From Branchiostoma floridae (lineage: Eukaryota; Chordata; Leptocardii; Amphioxiformes; Branchiostomatidae): DNA of 64,000 nucleotides. The position numbers and the translations under genes are program-made. This document shows, in pieces, positions 1-12,303 of the stretch (the first letter of the stretch is position 1; every line of letters starts with the position of its first letter). Below the pieces are notes generated by a model. The model ran no database searches and was not told the DNA's origin. It saw nothing but the letters and a program-made list of their open reading frames with translations. The stretch is from contig NC_049985.1 of assembly GCF_000003815.2 (NCBI RefSeq), positions 14,017,185-14,081,184 of the forward strand, read 5' to 3'.

Positions 1-430
1 GAATAATTAATCTGTTTCCTTGGAAATTTGTTTTACCTGGTAGAGTTTTTCCCTTTTCTTTGTGTGTATGCTGTTGTAAAAAAAAAAAAATAACAGAAAA
101 GTGTTATAGTTGAGGTGGCCATTACCATAGTTGAACATTTTAGTGCAGAAGTTGTTTATCAATGTATGTTACATTTGAGTTGATGCACATACCGAATGCT
201 TCAACTTTCAAGGCAAGGTCTGGAAATGGAATTTGGTATTCCTGCCAGCAGCTTAAATACATTTGTTGGGTACTATGCCAGGTATTGTGGGTTGGTGGTT
301 TGGAGTTTGTTGGTCCAGGTTTAGTCTTCTCTTTTGTTTATTAGAAGTAGTAGTGACATCTAAATTGTTCTGCCTTTCACTTGTGTGCACTGAAAATATT
401 CAATCTTACACTAACCTGGATGCAACATAC

Positions 431-574
431 TCTCCAAGCAGAAGTTGGTGAGGAACACTGTGACTTTTTACCACATGCTCCATTTTCTGTTTTCACATTG
501 GTGGGGAGTGGAGACAGAAAATGGTTCATATGATAAAAAGGTGACAATTTTCCCCACCAACCTCTGCTTGGAGA
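431..574. repeat. Palindromic MITE-like element
   Basis: The two halves are near-perfect reverse complements over about 70 bp each. The left end TCTCCAAGCAGAAGTTGG matches the reverse complement of the right end TCTCCAAGCAGAGGTTGG, and similarity continues almost to the centre. This is the structure of a small non-autonomous foldback or MITE insertion. No target duplication was recognised, so the superfamily is undetermined. Confidence 0.6.
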
Positions 575-3500
575 TAGGACACAACACACTTTGCTGGTTG
601 CTGAGATGTGAGATTACCGTATCAGTGGGTAGGGATTAACTACACTGGCGTTAATTCAGTGACATCTCATTTAATTACTGCAGATAAATACGCCAGTTAC
701 CTTATAAATAAGGTGGCTGCTGCCCCCGCTCTGTATGTAGAATGATAGTGATACAATTACAGTGATGTAATTGTATTTGTAGCTTTGTGTGCGATACGTT
801 TAGGTGCCAGGTTTATGGTCAGGAGTCAATGCAAGGAAAAAGACATAAAGCACTGGTCTGACAGGGAAGAAGCATTCAACGCTGCTACAAGTTGAGTACA
901 TGTATAAGAATACTTTGGAAATGACTACATGCTGTGTTCAATTTCAGATTAAGTAGTAGAAATGTTATAAATTTCTATAAGTACAAATGTTGGTAGCAAA
1001 TAGGTGAGTAGGTGTCTTATTGTGTCTGCCAGGCAAAGAGGACAGGGAACACTTGACTGACAGACCTGCATCCTGTTCTTTGAAAACACCACAACAGGAA
1101 GTAGTTCAAAAGGGCCATCCTTCCCGGTGTATTCTTCATTATTGTTGTTCATAGACCCAAAATAGGGCCATTTCTCAGGTGTTTATTGTAGTTATTTACA
1201 TTAAGAAATATTTTGAAATCTTTGTGAAAACTGTTTCCAAAAAAAAAAAGATTTGATGATTAGGATTAATAGGAAACAAAACTAGGTTTTGTCTTTCTCT
1301 TTGGAATTATTTTTCTTGATTTGTTGGAATTATAAGAATATGTTGACAATTTTCATTTTCTAAATAATGCTTTCCCCCATAATTAATCCCAGGTGTGTCA
1401 TTGAAATTATGAAAGATGTTTTCACACCTAAAATCTTTGTGATAGTGACAGATATTGATGGGTGGCTGACATTTTGCATGTCTGGGTCATGCAGAAAGCT
1501 GCCAGGAAGAGATATTTACTCCTGAAAAATTATCCCCAGAAACGTAATACCTGTTTTACTGCTGGTTCATTTGACTTGAGCTGTTATAGTGTTAAGAATC
1601 CGTGAATGTTTTCAAAACAACATGTGTTTCTAGATGGGACAGTTTAACCTTTGGTGTATTGTAATGGTTTCATATTCTGGGATAAGGCCTTGTGAATGCC
1701 CTGTTTTTAAAGGACCACTACAGCAAAATCCTTACCAGTTTGCTGCCTGTAACTGTGATCAAGTTTCACTACTTAAACATGGCAGACATTTTCAAAACAG
1801 GAGCCCCAGCAACTACTTGAGTCCTTACAGTTTGTCTTGGCATCATGCCAATCACTGGTGTGCATGCCCTGACCCAAAATCTGTCCCCTAAATCAATCAA
1901 GCAAAAATTCAAAACAGATTTGTTAGGTACAAGGATATCCATGCTACCTGACTGGTTGTGTCGTAAGGTATTGTGGACAAAGGTGTAAAAATCCAGTGGT
2001 GTTTGTTTTTGTGACGAAATGATTTGACTGGACTAAGGAAGTTTTTTGTCCATTTCCTGCTCCTAGTGGTAGCCCTATGAGCTCAGGTTACTTGTCTGAG
2101 GAAGGTAGACATTTTCTTATTGGCTGTCGTTGACCCCAAGGTCACCTGCCAATAAAGTCAGCAGGATGTGTATAAACTGTGCTTTGCTCAGTACAGGAAG
2201 TGATTGAAAGCTAAACAGAAGAGCCTTCCTGTCAGTGTCTTTTCTGAATGTTTGTAAATCTATCAAAAGATGGACCAATTATGATGGGTACATTAGATGT
2301 GGCAAAATGATTTCCAGACATTTAGAAATTTTTTTAATGAGAAGGCAATAGTAAGTATTACAGCTATTGCTTTTCAGCTATTACTTTATTAGTACGACTG
2401 CATATGTAATGGTTGACTTGGACATGTATATTGATAAACAGCAGTTATTTTTCTCTTTCCCAAGATTGACTTAGGAAACATATTCTGCTAGGCTTTTTCA
2501 TTTTTTTTTTGCTGTCTGAAAATTACTGTTCCTTGATGCAGAACAATACATTAGTGAAAAACTTACATACTTTAAACAGAGAATTCACGGTCTTGAAAAA
2601 CCTAACATATTTAATAGAGAATTTAGTCTTTTACCAAAGTCATGTTAAGGTACAAAATGAACAGATTACCATGGGAAACTTCTAAGTGGAGATAACTTAT
2701 ATCTTTTAAGATAATGAGACACATGGTTATGTGATAAGGTAATGTACTAACAGTGCCATTTTGTGATTTGTACAGAACCTTCTGTTGCTTTATAGAGCAG
2801 AGCAAAAACATGTTTAATGTTTTTGGCCTCTATTTTTGTCATAGTAGATTTTTTTGTGCACCATGCTTGTTCTATCTTATTTTGAAAAGTTTTGTAGTTG
2901 TCACAGTGTGTGTTACATAAGGACTTGAGTATACTGTGTAGTACTCATGCAGAGTGTAAGTAAACACAGGTCACATAACGACAGATAAAGTTGCTTGGAA
3001 ACTTAAAAAGGTCACCTTTAACCTGTCCTTTTAATCTGACATTACTCACTGAGTTATACACGGTAGAAAAGATTGAAACATAAAGTGTAAGTTGGTGTGT
3101 ATTAATATAATAATTCTTTTTTTATATGGAAAACACTTTTCAAAGAGCTAGTCTAAGATATTTGTTGCTAAACTATTCTAACACAATAGTCCTGTCATAT
3201 CTCAGACCCATTGATATTGATATTTTACCTGTGCCATTTTGTATCTTGTGTAAGTCGTGAATAGCACTAGATTTATAGAAGAACATTTTCAAGTACACCT
3301 TCCTTGCTGTAATACATAAACAAGTGACCGTAGGTAACATAGTCTGTGACGTCGGTTTGGTATTTTGTTGGTTGTTATGTTCTGTTTGCTTGTTATAGGG
3401 TCCACGTCCCCATTATAACGAAGAGAGCAAACACTACCTATTGAGCAACGCGAATTGTAAGATGTTGCGGCAACTTTCCAACGACTTTACACCTTATAAC

Positions 3501-3896
3501 CATAAAGGCATATGACTACCAACCACGCAAATTATTTTTTACTATAATATGTGATCCCAACCTCAATAATAAAGGCACAATGCGGGGAAAACAGCATAGT
3601 GCAAGAAAAATCAGTTACGTACTATTAACTGTAGTGCCAGGCATAAAGTAATATTCAACACGCGGAATTCATCGTCACACAAAAGACCTAAAAGTCAACT
3701 CACAGCCACACTGTAAAGGAGATCGGACAAGAGACTGATGTACAAGTATATATGAAGACAGCATTATCATAATAAAGGTACCAACCATGTTAATTTAAAA
3801 CGTAAATGGCGATTGGCCCGCAGCTACTTAGAATTACCGTAAATAGGTGATACTGTCATATTCAAAGTAGATTGATGTTATAAAACACTGTCATGA

Positions 3897-3966
3897 CCAG
3901 CTGGTCGCAGCTGTTGACAACATGCACAGCTGGTCACAGCTGGCCACAGCTGGTCACAGATGTTGA
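3897..3966. repeat. Short minisatellite
   Basis: About 70 bp are built from degenerate repeats of the motif CAGCTGGTCACAG, interrupted twice by TGTTGACAA-like segments. It lies just before the 254-bp tandem array and may be its degenerate edge. Confidence 0.6.
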
Positions 3967-4039
3967 CAAATTTTGAGCAACTTGGGTGAATGGTAAAATA
4001 AATATCCAACATATTTTGAGAAAGGTGAATAACTGTCAA

Positions 4040-5510
4040 AGTGCGGCCCAGAACCGAAACAAACCGCCAAAACAAACCCACGTGCATCATCGACAACCTC
4101 AGTGTACATAGCGGACCTGCCAAACCACATACGATTCACACAGAGAACATACAGATACAAATACGACCGCGCGTAAACGTGATAAAACGACAACAGAAAT
4201 ATGCAAATACAGATGAAAACGCGCGTAAAATTGATGTACATATCACGCATCTGCTTGAACAAGCAGACTTGGACCAATACATCGTGAAACGTACAAATTC
4301 AAGGGGTGATATCTGACATTATTACATCCATAATGAAAGCAACTAGCGCGACAAAAAACACCGTGCGTCATCGTCTAACACTGTGCAGAGAACCTGCCAA
4401 ACACAAACGTATGCGACAAATAAAAAGCAACGGAAACCACAGATACAAGTGCAAGAAAACATGACGCATCTGCTTGCAATATTTCATTATGGCAAGACTC
4501 ACACAAAGCGGCTCTGGACCAAAACACCACAAGACGAACAAATTGTAGGGGTGATATTTACCACAAGACGAAGAAATTGTAGGGGTAATATTTTTTATAC
4601 ATCCATAATAAAACCAGCAGCCGCGAAAAAAAAACCTGCGTCATCGTCAACCTCATTGCAAAGGACTTGCCAAACAGCGTACGTATGCGACAACGGGAAC
4701 ATGCAGATAAAGATGCGAACGGGAATTACTTTGACGATCCTATAAAACCACGCATCTGCTTGGTATATTTTATCATGGCAAGGCTCAAACAAAGCGGCCC
4801 TGGACCAAAACACCACAAGACGAAGAAATTGTAGGGGTGCTATTTTCATACATCCATAATAAAACCAGCAGCCGCGAAAGAAAACAACGTGCATCATCGT
4901 CAACCTCAGTGAAGAGGACCTGCCAAACAACGTAGGTATGCGACAACGGGAACATGCAAATACAGATGCGAACGCGAATAACTTTGACGATCCGATGAAA
5001 CCACGCATCTGCTTGACAATGTCCGATTACATCATGACCCACATGCAGGAGATCTGGACCAAAACACCGCAAGAAGAACAAATTGTAGGGGTGCTATTTT
5101 TATACATCCATAATAAAACCAGCAGCCGCGAAAAAACAAACAACGTGCATCATCGTCAACCTCAGTGCAGAGGTCCTGCCAAACAACGTAGGTATGGGAC
5201 AACGGGAACATGCAAATACAGATGCGAACGCGAATAAATTTTACGATCAGATAAAACCACGCATCTGCTTGACAATATCTGGTTACATGATGACCCACAT
5301 GCAAAGGATCTGGACCAAAACACCGCAAGAAGAACAAATTGTAGGGGTGCTATTTTTATAACATCCCTAATAAAACCAGCAGCCGCAAAAAAAAAATCAT
5401 GTGCATCATCGTCAACCCCAGTACAGAGGACCTGCCAAACCACATAGAATTCAGACAATGGGAACATATAGATACAGCTGCGAACGCGCGAAAACCTGAC
5501 AAAACTAAAA
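4040..5510. repeat. Tandem array of about 254-bp units
   Basis: The landmark AATTGTAGGGG recurs at 4541, 4574, 4828, 5081 and 5337, and a degenerate relative lies near 4296. Spacings are 245 to 256 bp, apart from one local 33-bp duplication at 4541/4574. Each unit contains the same order of blocks, including CATCGTCAACCTCAGTG, GGACCTGCCAAAC, CATGCAAATACAGATGCGAA and CATCCATAATAAAACCAGCA. The unit is not a multiple of three. Open frames of about 100-137 aa on both strands repeat the same peptide stretches in shifting frames, so they are shadows of the repeat and not genes. Confidence 0.85.
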
Positions 5511-6024
5511 GTCTGTCGACCAGAGGTTCTGGTCACAGACTAACTAGGATATAGCAATCAGTAATTTGGCTAATAACAAAACATTCATAGAGACAAGAAG
5601 TCACGACAAGGACCTGAATGTTAGTTATGAATATTACATCTGCTAGGCTTGTCATTTTCCCGGTAACCTAACGCTAGTCCTCATTAGAAACCACTCCAGC
5701 TTAATTCGTACTCTTTCCCTTGACATCGTCATGGCAACACTTCGGTCTCCACGGTAACCATCCTGTGATGTCATGAGGCATTCAGCCTTGTCTGATATCT
5801 GGGCAGTATGTGGGCACACTTGTGCGTCAGTAACTGCATGGAAATAGTGTAAGGGTCAGGTTATGTAAGGTCCCTCACCCTCCCTTGGGCTTGGGTTGGC
5901 TTTGTTTTTAGTCCACAGTCCAAATAACAAATGTATAGAACTGGTTGTAGTATCTCAAGAATTTTAAGTAAAAGTTGTACTAATACTAATAGGCTTATTA
6001 CACTAAAAAAAATGTTGTTACTAT

Positions 6025-7737
6025 ATGTATATGTCACAGGAGAGATGTCGATCCAGTAGAATCGTCGATTCTCCTAGGAGAGATCTCGATCAGAGCTGGT
6101 CCTAGGGCCAGCTCCGATCGGGGTCTCTCCTAGGAGAATCGACGATTCTACTAGTATAGATTGCGATCGGGGTCTCTCCTAGGGCCAACTCCGATCCAAA
6201 CTCAAATGATGCTAAGATATTGGAAACAGACTGCGATCGGGATCTTGTGAGTAATATCTTGAAACTCTGCATGGTATTTTGACACCTGTTGATCATGGTT
6301 ATTGTTATTCTAAAGCTATGAAATGATTCAGTACAAGTCTGACTAGTGTCAGTAGTGAGATGTACTCAATAGGTGTGAAATAGTGAGTATTATCTTGGAA
6401 CTCTACTTAATCTTTTGACACCTGTTTGACCACTTTACAGTTGTAATTGTTCTTCGAGTTCTTCCAAAGCTGTGAAATTTGCATACTGACACATTGATCG
6501 CCCGTTGGTGCCTTTCACATATTATAAGATTTTTGCCACTACTGTATCAGAAATTACTTTATCAGAAAACATACTCATTTACCATGAAAGTGATGCTACA
6601 TACTATAGTCTACCTTGAGTAAAGTTGAAGAAGCGACCCTATTGTGGTAGTCTTGAGTGAACATTGTAGACACAAGTAGGCTAGTGTGTAGTTGTTAATG
6701 AGTTAGTAGGTTTGCATTAAGGTATTTCGGTTGGCTAAATTGGCATTTTGACCTTCCACTGTTTTTCTTATGAATGAATTAAGAAAGAATGGAGCCGTAA
6801 CGAATGTTGATAGATGGGCATTCAAGAATTCTAAATCTGATTTTTTTGGGGCCAAATTGATGACGTCATCATTTTTATTGCCCCTAATATTATTTTTTTC
6901 TATGACAAAATACAGCACTATGGTACATACCACTGTAATGAAACTTCTTTTTTCGTTGCATAATGATGAAAGCTAGAAACACATGGTTGCGCAAATTGAT
7001 ATCTACTAATGATCTGTAGTAAGTAAGAAATGTCTGTTTTCATCTAATTAAAAAAAATTAATTCTTAATAACTACAGATTGTTAGTAGATATCAGTTTGC
7101 GCAACAGTGCGTTTGTAACCTTCATCATTATGCACATGAAAAACATAGTTTCATTGCAGTGGTATGTACCAAGGTGCTGTATTTTGTCATAGAAAAAATT
7201 AGATTAGGGGCAATAAAACCTGATGACGTCATCAATTTCGGCCTCCAAAAAAATCAGATTTAGAATTCTTGTATGACCATCTTTCAATATTCGTTATGGC
7301 TTAATTCTTTCTTAATTCATTAATAAGAGAACAATGGAAGGTCAAAATGCCAATTTAGCCAACCGAAATACCTTAATACTAAATAAAATCATTGTTTATC
7401 AAAAAAAGTATTGCTGTTTCCTATATCTTAGTATCATTTGAGTTTGGATCGGAGCTGGTCCTAGGGCCAACTCTGATCGGGGTCTCTCCTAGTAGAATCG
7501 CCGATTCTCCTAGGAGAGATCCCGATCGCAGTCTGTTTCCAATATCTTAGCATCATTTGAGTTTGGATCGGAGTTGGCCCTAGGAGAGACCCCGATCGCA
7601 ATCTATACTAGTAGAATCGTTGATTCTCCTAGGAGAGACCCCGATCGGAGCTGGTCCTAGGACCAGCTCCGATCGAGATCTCTCCTAGGAGAATCGACGA
7701 TTCTACTGGATCGACATCTCTCCTGTGACATATACAT
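6025..7737. mobile_element. Large foldback transposon with complex inverted termini
   Basis: About 200 bp at the left end (6025-6240) and about 290 bp at the right end (7440-7737) are inverted copies of each other. Both outer tips read ATGTATATGTCACAGG in inverted orientation. The arms are made of short palindromic sub-repeats such as GATCGGAGCTGGTCCTAGG and TCTCCTAGGAGA, giving many nested hairpins. No transposase is present. A related element lies at 26974-27217, so this is a family. No clear target-site duplication was seen. The superfamily cannot be assigned. Confidence 0.75.
6721..7372. mobile_element. 652-bp palindromic transposon with TTAA target sites, nested in the foldback element
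   Basis: The left arm (6721-7020) and right arm (7071-7372) are inverted copies around a 50-bp centre. The outer tips are GGTATTTCGGTTGGCTAAAT and its reverse complement. TTAA flanks both ends (6717-6720 and 7373-7376). TTAA target choice is typical of piggyBac-type elements, but the termini are not the usual CCC-type and no transposase is encoded, so that assignment is tentative. It sits inside the larger foldback element and therefore inserted later. Confidence 0.75.
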
Positions 7738-8859
7738 GCCTTACGTTGCATTTGATATACCTCCTGCAGGCACATTGGAAAACAAGTTTCCATGTTTGCT
7801 CTGTGAAAGGGACATAATGTAAAAAATAAAGTCACTGTTTTCGGTCATTTTTCTACATCATGAGTTGAATCTACCTTATTACACTACACAGCAATATTCA
7901 CTACGCATTGATACGACTTTACTGTGCCGTGAGGACATCTTGAAATATGCGCACTTCCCACCGCCGCTTTAGTTGTCCATTTTATCCAGTTCTCCGACGA
8001 ACCAAGTGCGCTTTAGAACACGTTCGCTGGTTCGCTCGAATCGTTACCGAAGTTTGTTGATTGCCCCCGCTAAGCTCCGAAGATCTGTGACCGCAACGGT
8101 CGATTCGGAAATCTACGGCCGGCTTACTTCCGGTAGGCTACCCGGAAGTAAGTGAATTTGGTCGCGGCTTACTTTGGCATTGTTAATTAGTGCTAGAAAT
8201 GTGATAAAATGATGCACATAAGTTGGAAATAAGTTACAAATTTCAATCTGACTGGAGATGTTAAGTTCAGAACATTTGAAATTTGGGCGCCAAATTTTTA
8301 CAATATGTCCCTTTAATGGATTTATACTCGTCTAGTTTTTGTGTGTTTGATCAGTTTGTTAGGCATGATAATTCTCCCAACCAGTTTATTGAAGGATAAA
8401 CAAGGCTTTTGCTCAGTGGTTGTCTTTGATATTTTGTTCAGGAATTTTTTCTGACATTTTGTTTTGTACTGGAATATGCTGATTGTAGAGTTTTTATAAT
8501 CACAGTTTTTCACTGGTGTACCTTGAAATCTGAATTGCCTGCACTTCAGAAAAGTTTAAAAGAGCTTCATGGGAAGCTACAAAAACATGTATATGTTCAA
8601 TTTATATGTTACTCAGTACATGTATATGGTAACCTTGTTTATTGCTGTTCTCCTTGATGGATTATCAGGGTACTAAAGAAACACAACTTATAAGTTATAT
8701 GTATACACTTATGTCAAGGTGTCGATTCTACACGAACTACATTGTAGGCACATTTAGAACGCCACCATTTAAAGCTATAAGTCTGCAGAGCAATTTGAGC
8801 TTCACTTGTGCCTGTGCTGTTTACACAAATTAAGGTTGTACTTTGTACTTGTTTTGCAG

Positions 8860-11800
8860 TTGAAGTGAGCGATAAGAAGGATGCTGAAGCGAGTGTTAGT
8901 CAGGAGAAGGGGAGGGCCATGATGGCAGCACAGGCACTGGTGGAGATGGACTCCCCCACTACAGCAGAAGCCAAACCCATCACCAAAATGGGTGAGAACC
9001 ACATGTCTTTGTCTTTTCACTCATGGCTAATGGTTTGAAATTGCAGGTCAGATCATCCACAATATTGTAACATAGGTCGTACATACAATATACATGTACT
9101 CTGGTATGTCATAGGTCGTACATACAATATGCATGTACTCTTGTGTGTGCAAAAACAGACATGGGACATACATTGTATAACAAATCAAGTGAAAATGTCC
9201 CTTTCTTAGATATTTTATTGTGTTGTAAGATTCCTTTTATTGGGTAGTTGGGTACTTTTGTATACATGTAGAACTGATGCTGATTGTTGATAAAACTAAA
9301 AGGTATTATGTTTAATGCCGATTGCCTATCAATTGGTTCAGAGGCCCTTTTACTTGTCACACTTATTGCTTGATGATTGCACATGTGTAGTTGTTTCTCT
9401 ATGCTTCAGTGGCCTTGTTCATGTATTTACCTATTGGTGATGCGGGTTGCTTCATTTTGCTTCATTTTGCAGAACCACCAAGTCCGACTGACAGTGGAGT
9501 GTCAGACATGGAGACAAACTCTCATGAGGAAAACAAGGCTAGATTGCATGGTAAATCTCCTTGCTCTCTGTGTAGTATGGGAATTATGATCTCATGTGTT
9601 CTCATGCTCTCATGGGAATTATGATCTCATGTGTTTCATGTCAAAGAAGTCTTTTCCCTAATTTTTTTCTTTGTTAAAATGACTAGATTATTTTACAACT
9701 ACATGTAGTTGCCATAGTCCATTGTTGGATATTCCTTTACAATTATGTCTGATGAAATTTGGAAGATAGGCAACATTGGTTACTATATATATGGAAAGAC
9801 TGAAAATTTGAAATATCCCATCCACTAAAGTCTGACATCTCTTTAGATATAAATGTCTTGTTTCTAAGGGTCCAGTGTCAGATGTTGTTTTTCAATCACT
9901 GTTGTTTATGTGTTTGTAAGTGGTGCCTGTATTTCCTGTAGCCATGGGCGTTCCGTTCATCCCACCGTGTGCCGCGGGGCCGCCGCAGGTCGCCATGAGG
10001 CCTGACGTGTGTGTGGAGGTTCCCCCCGTGATGCAGAGTGTACAGGTCCAGACCATGCCAACCCAGCTGGCTACAGCAGCAATACCCGTCACACCGCCTA
10101 AGGCCAAGAAAGTCAAGAAACGTGAGTTCTACAGTTTGTCTCACTGTTTAAACATTTCTCACTCTCCAAAAAGCTAGAAGCCCTCCAAGTATACAAATCA
10201 AGGTGTAAAATACCCTGGACCAAACCCAGACTTTTAACCAGTGCCAACAGGGAATTCGTTTGACCTTCTTTGGCTGCCAAACAAATTTTCTGCCGGCCCT
10301 GGATAAAGTCTGGATTCCAGGGTAGTTATAGAATTCCAACAGCCTGGGATTGAAACCTCTAAGTTAGGCTACATGATAAGAAAATGCTCTCTGGTCTATT
10401 TCTTAGCATCCCTACCTGTTGCTTGTCTATTTTTGTAAAATCAAGCAGAACAGGAACAACTTTATTCAAAAAGATGTCTTATCAAGAAACAGGACTCTTT
10501 TGCAGAGCTGTTTTGTTGATATACTGAAAGCGAGAGAGATTTGTTGTGATTGTCATTTAAGGTATTTGGGTAATGGTCCATAGTCTGATCTATTATTTCC
10601 AAAATATTACAATGTATAATTTATTGCAACTGAATACAGTTAGAAACACTATTAATGTCTGCATCCTTGTTTTCAAAATACAAACCTGGCAATAGGACAA
10701 AAACAGATCATCCCTTTGTTATCTTACAAACAAATAGTAACTGAGGGGTAGACTTTTCTGTCTTTTATTAATGTACTAAACTACACTGAGGACCGTGTAT
10801 ACCCAATATTAAGGTGTCAAAGTCCACTTAGGTCAAGTGTTCTACAAATGAAGTTATCAATTGCCTTTTATGTGATTTTGTTCTCTATTGTGCCATATCA
10901 AAGAGAGTAATACACTTAAACCCCATAGCATTGATACCTGTGTGGTGTTTCTATGACTGTCGCTGTTGATAAATGTATGACATTGTATATAACTGTTGCT
11001 TTCTCTCTTTGCCCCCCTCCCCTTCAGCCCGCAAGCCCAAAACTCAGAGACCAAAGTCGCCCACCAGCAGCAGTGGCAGCGACACAGGCAGTCCTGAACA
11101 CGGCGTGTCGTCCCCTCCCATGAAGAGAAGACGAGAAGGTCAGTATGTCATAGACATATTAGGAATGCAACTGACTACATACATAGGTAGGATTGGCAGT
11201 GTTTGAATGTGTGGGTTTAAATGCCTTGTTTTGAATGTATAGGTTTTAAATGCCCTGTTTTTACTGAGCAAAATCAGGCAGATACCTGTACCCTCCTTCC
11301 TGGTATCGAGACTTGTACCCATACCTACCTTCTCTATAGGAACATCTGGATTGGAACCCCCCATCATTCCATCTCCATGATTGGAGACTTATAGCTGTAT
11401 CCAAATTCTGTCCAAAGTAAAACGATAGACTGATAACCTGTGCCCCCTTCCCATGATAGCAGAACAGACCCCCTGTGCCCCCCTTCCATATTAAGACAAG
11501 ACTGACACCTGTGCCCCCCTCCCCCTTCCTCTGCAGGTAACACCATCTACCTGTGGGAATTCCTACTGGAATTGTTGCAGAACAAGGACACCTGTCCCAA
11601 AATCATCAAGTGGACACAGAAGGACAAGGGCATCTTCAAGTTGGTGGACTCCAAAGCCGTGTCCAAACTGTGGGGTCAGCACAAAAACAAGCCTGACATG
11701 AACTATGAAACCATGGGCAGAGCCCTGAGGTAATCAGGACATTATATACTTACAATTATCATATAGAGGACAGGGAAACATGCTGTTTTGCTGAGTTTCT

Positions 11801-12303
11801 TAAGCTTGTTTCAGTTATAGTCAAGGCTGTGCTGATAAAAGTGACTCCCTTTTACAAAATTGATTCTGATTTATTCAGAAATTTTGTTCATGTTGTTGAT
11901 TTTTGTTTGTCCTTCATTGTTGTTGACCAGAGTATCACATCAGATATGGCATGTCCGCCTGTGGTTTATCAGTCAGATGCATCTCCTCTTCATCGGAGAC
12001 GAGGACACATATTACAAATTTTAACGGCAATCGCAACATGTATGTCAGCAAAGATAGTAGATGGCCTCTCACTTGTCTTGGATGTGAAAACCTGACAGTA
12101 TTGGACAATGTCTGTTATTGTTAGTTATGTCACACATTGTCCTAAGACTATCCTCTGCCCCTTTCAGGTACTACTACCAGAGAGGGATCCTTGCCAAGGT
12201 TGACGGCCAGCGTCTCGTGTACCAGTTCAAGGAGGTGCCAAAGAACATTGTGGACGTGGAGGCCCTGGAAACAACTGTAGAGCACATGGTCACCTCAGAG
12301 TGA
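8860..12303 (+). CDS. ELF-type ETS-domain transcription factor, C-terminal part
   Basis: Six exons in a continuous frame: 8860-8991, 9473-9550, 9942-10121, 11028-11138, 11537-11729 and 12168-12303 (TGA). The last two exons encode a complete ETS DNA-binding domain, from [11 protein letters not shown] through [22 protein letters not shown] and [18 protein letters not shown] to LVYQFKEVP. The recognition-helix signature GRALRYYY is intact. The sequence is closest to vertebrate ELF1/ELF2/ELF4. An upstream LVEMDSP segment resembles the ELF1 N-terminal region, and a basic Ser/Pro-rich stretch ([15 protein letters not shown]) precedes the domain. The protein should bind GGAA sites in the nucleus. 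It ends only about 20 residues after the ETS domain, unlike ELF1, which has a long C-terminal tail. The first listed exon begins in phase 1, so the N-terminus is missing. An AATAAA near 14786 could end a long 3' UTR. Confidence 0.93.
9071..9148. repeat. Two-copy 39-bp tandem duplication
   Basis: The segment beginning CATAGGTCGTACATACAATA occurs at 9071 and again at 9110 with few differences. It is inside the first recognised ELF intron. Confidence 0.7.
11280..11530. repeat. Degenerate pyrimidine-rich intron repeat
   Basis: Several loosely repeated segments contain ACCTGTGCCCCCTTCC-like motifs at about 45-60 bp spacing, ending at the polypyrimidine tract before the exon at 11537. This looks like local expansion of a C/T-rich intron end. 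Confidence 0.4.

Larger units (their letters stand above)
1..8859. other. Gene-poor stretch before the first ELF exon
   Basis: No convincing exon was found here on either strand. The open frames are short, lack family motifs and have no paired splice sites. The first exon recognised downstream (8860) starts inside a codon, so at least one earlier exon exists. This stretch is therefore probably intron or 5' flank of that ELF-type gene, or the earlier exons lie left of the window. Apart from the repeats listed separately, it is AT-rich sequence with homopolymer runs. Confidence 0.5.

Noticed and set aside
3954-5536. Several overlapping 98-137 aa open frames on both strands
   Set aside because: They are translations of the 254-bp tandem repeat in shifting frames and share the same peptides out of register.
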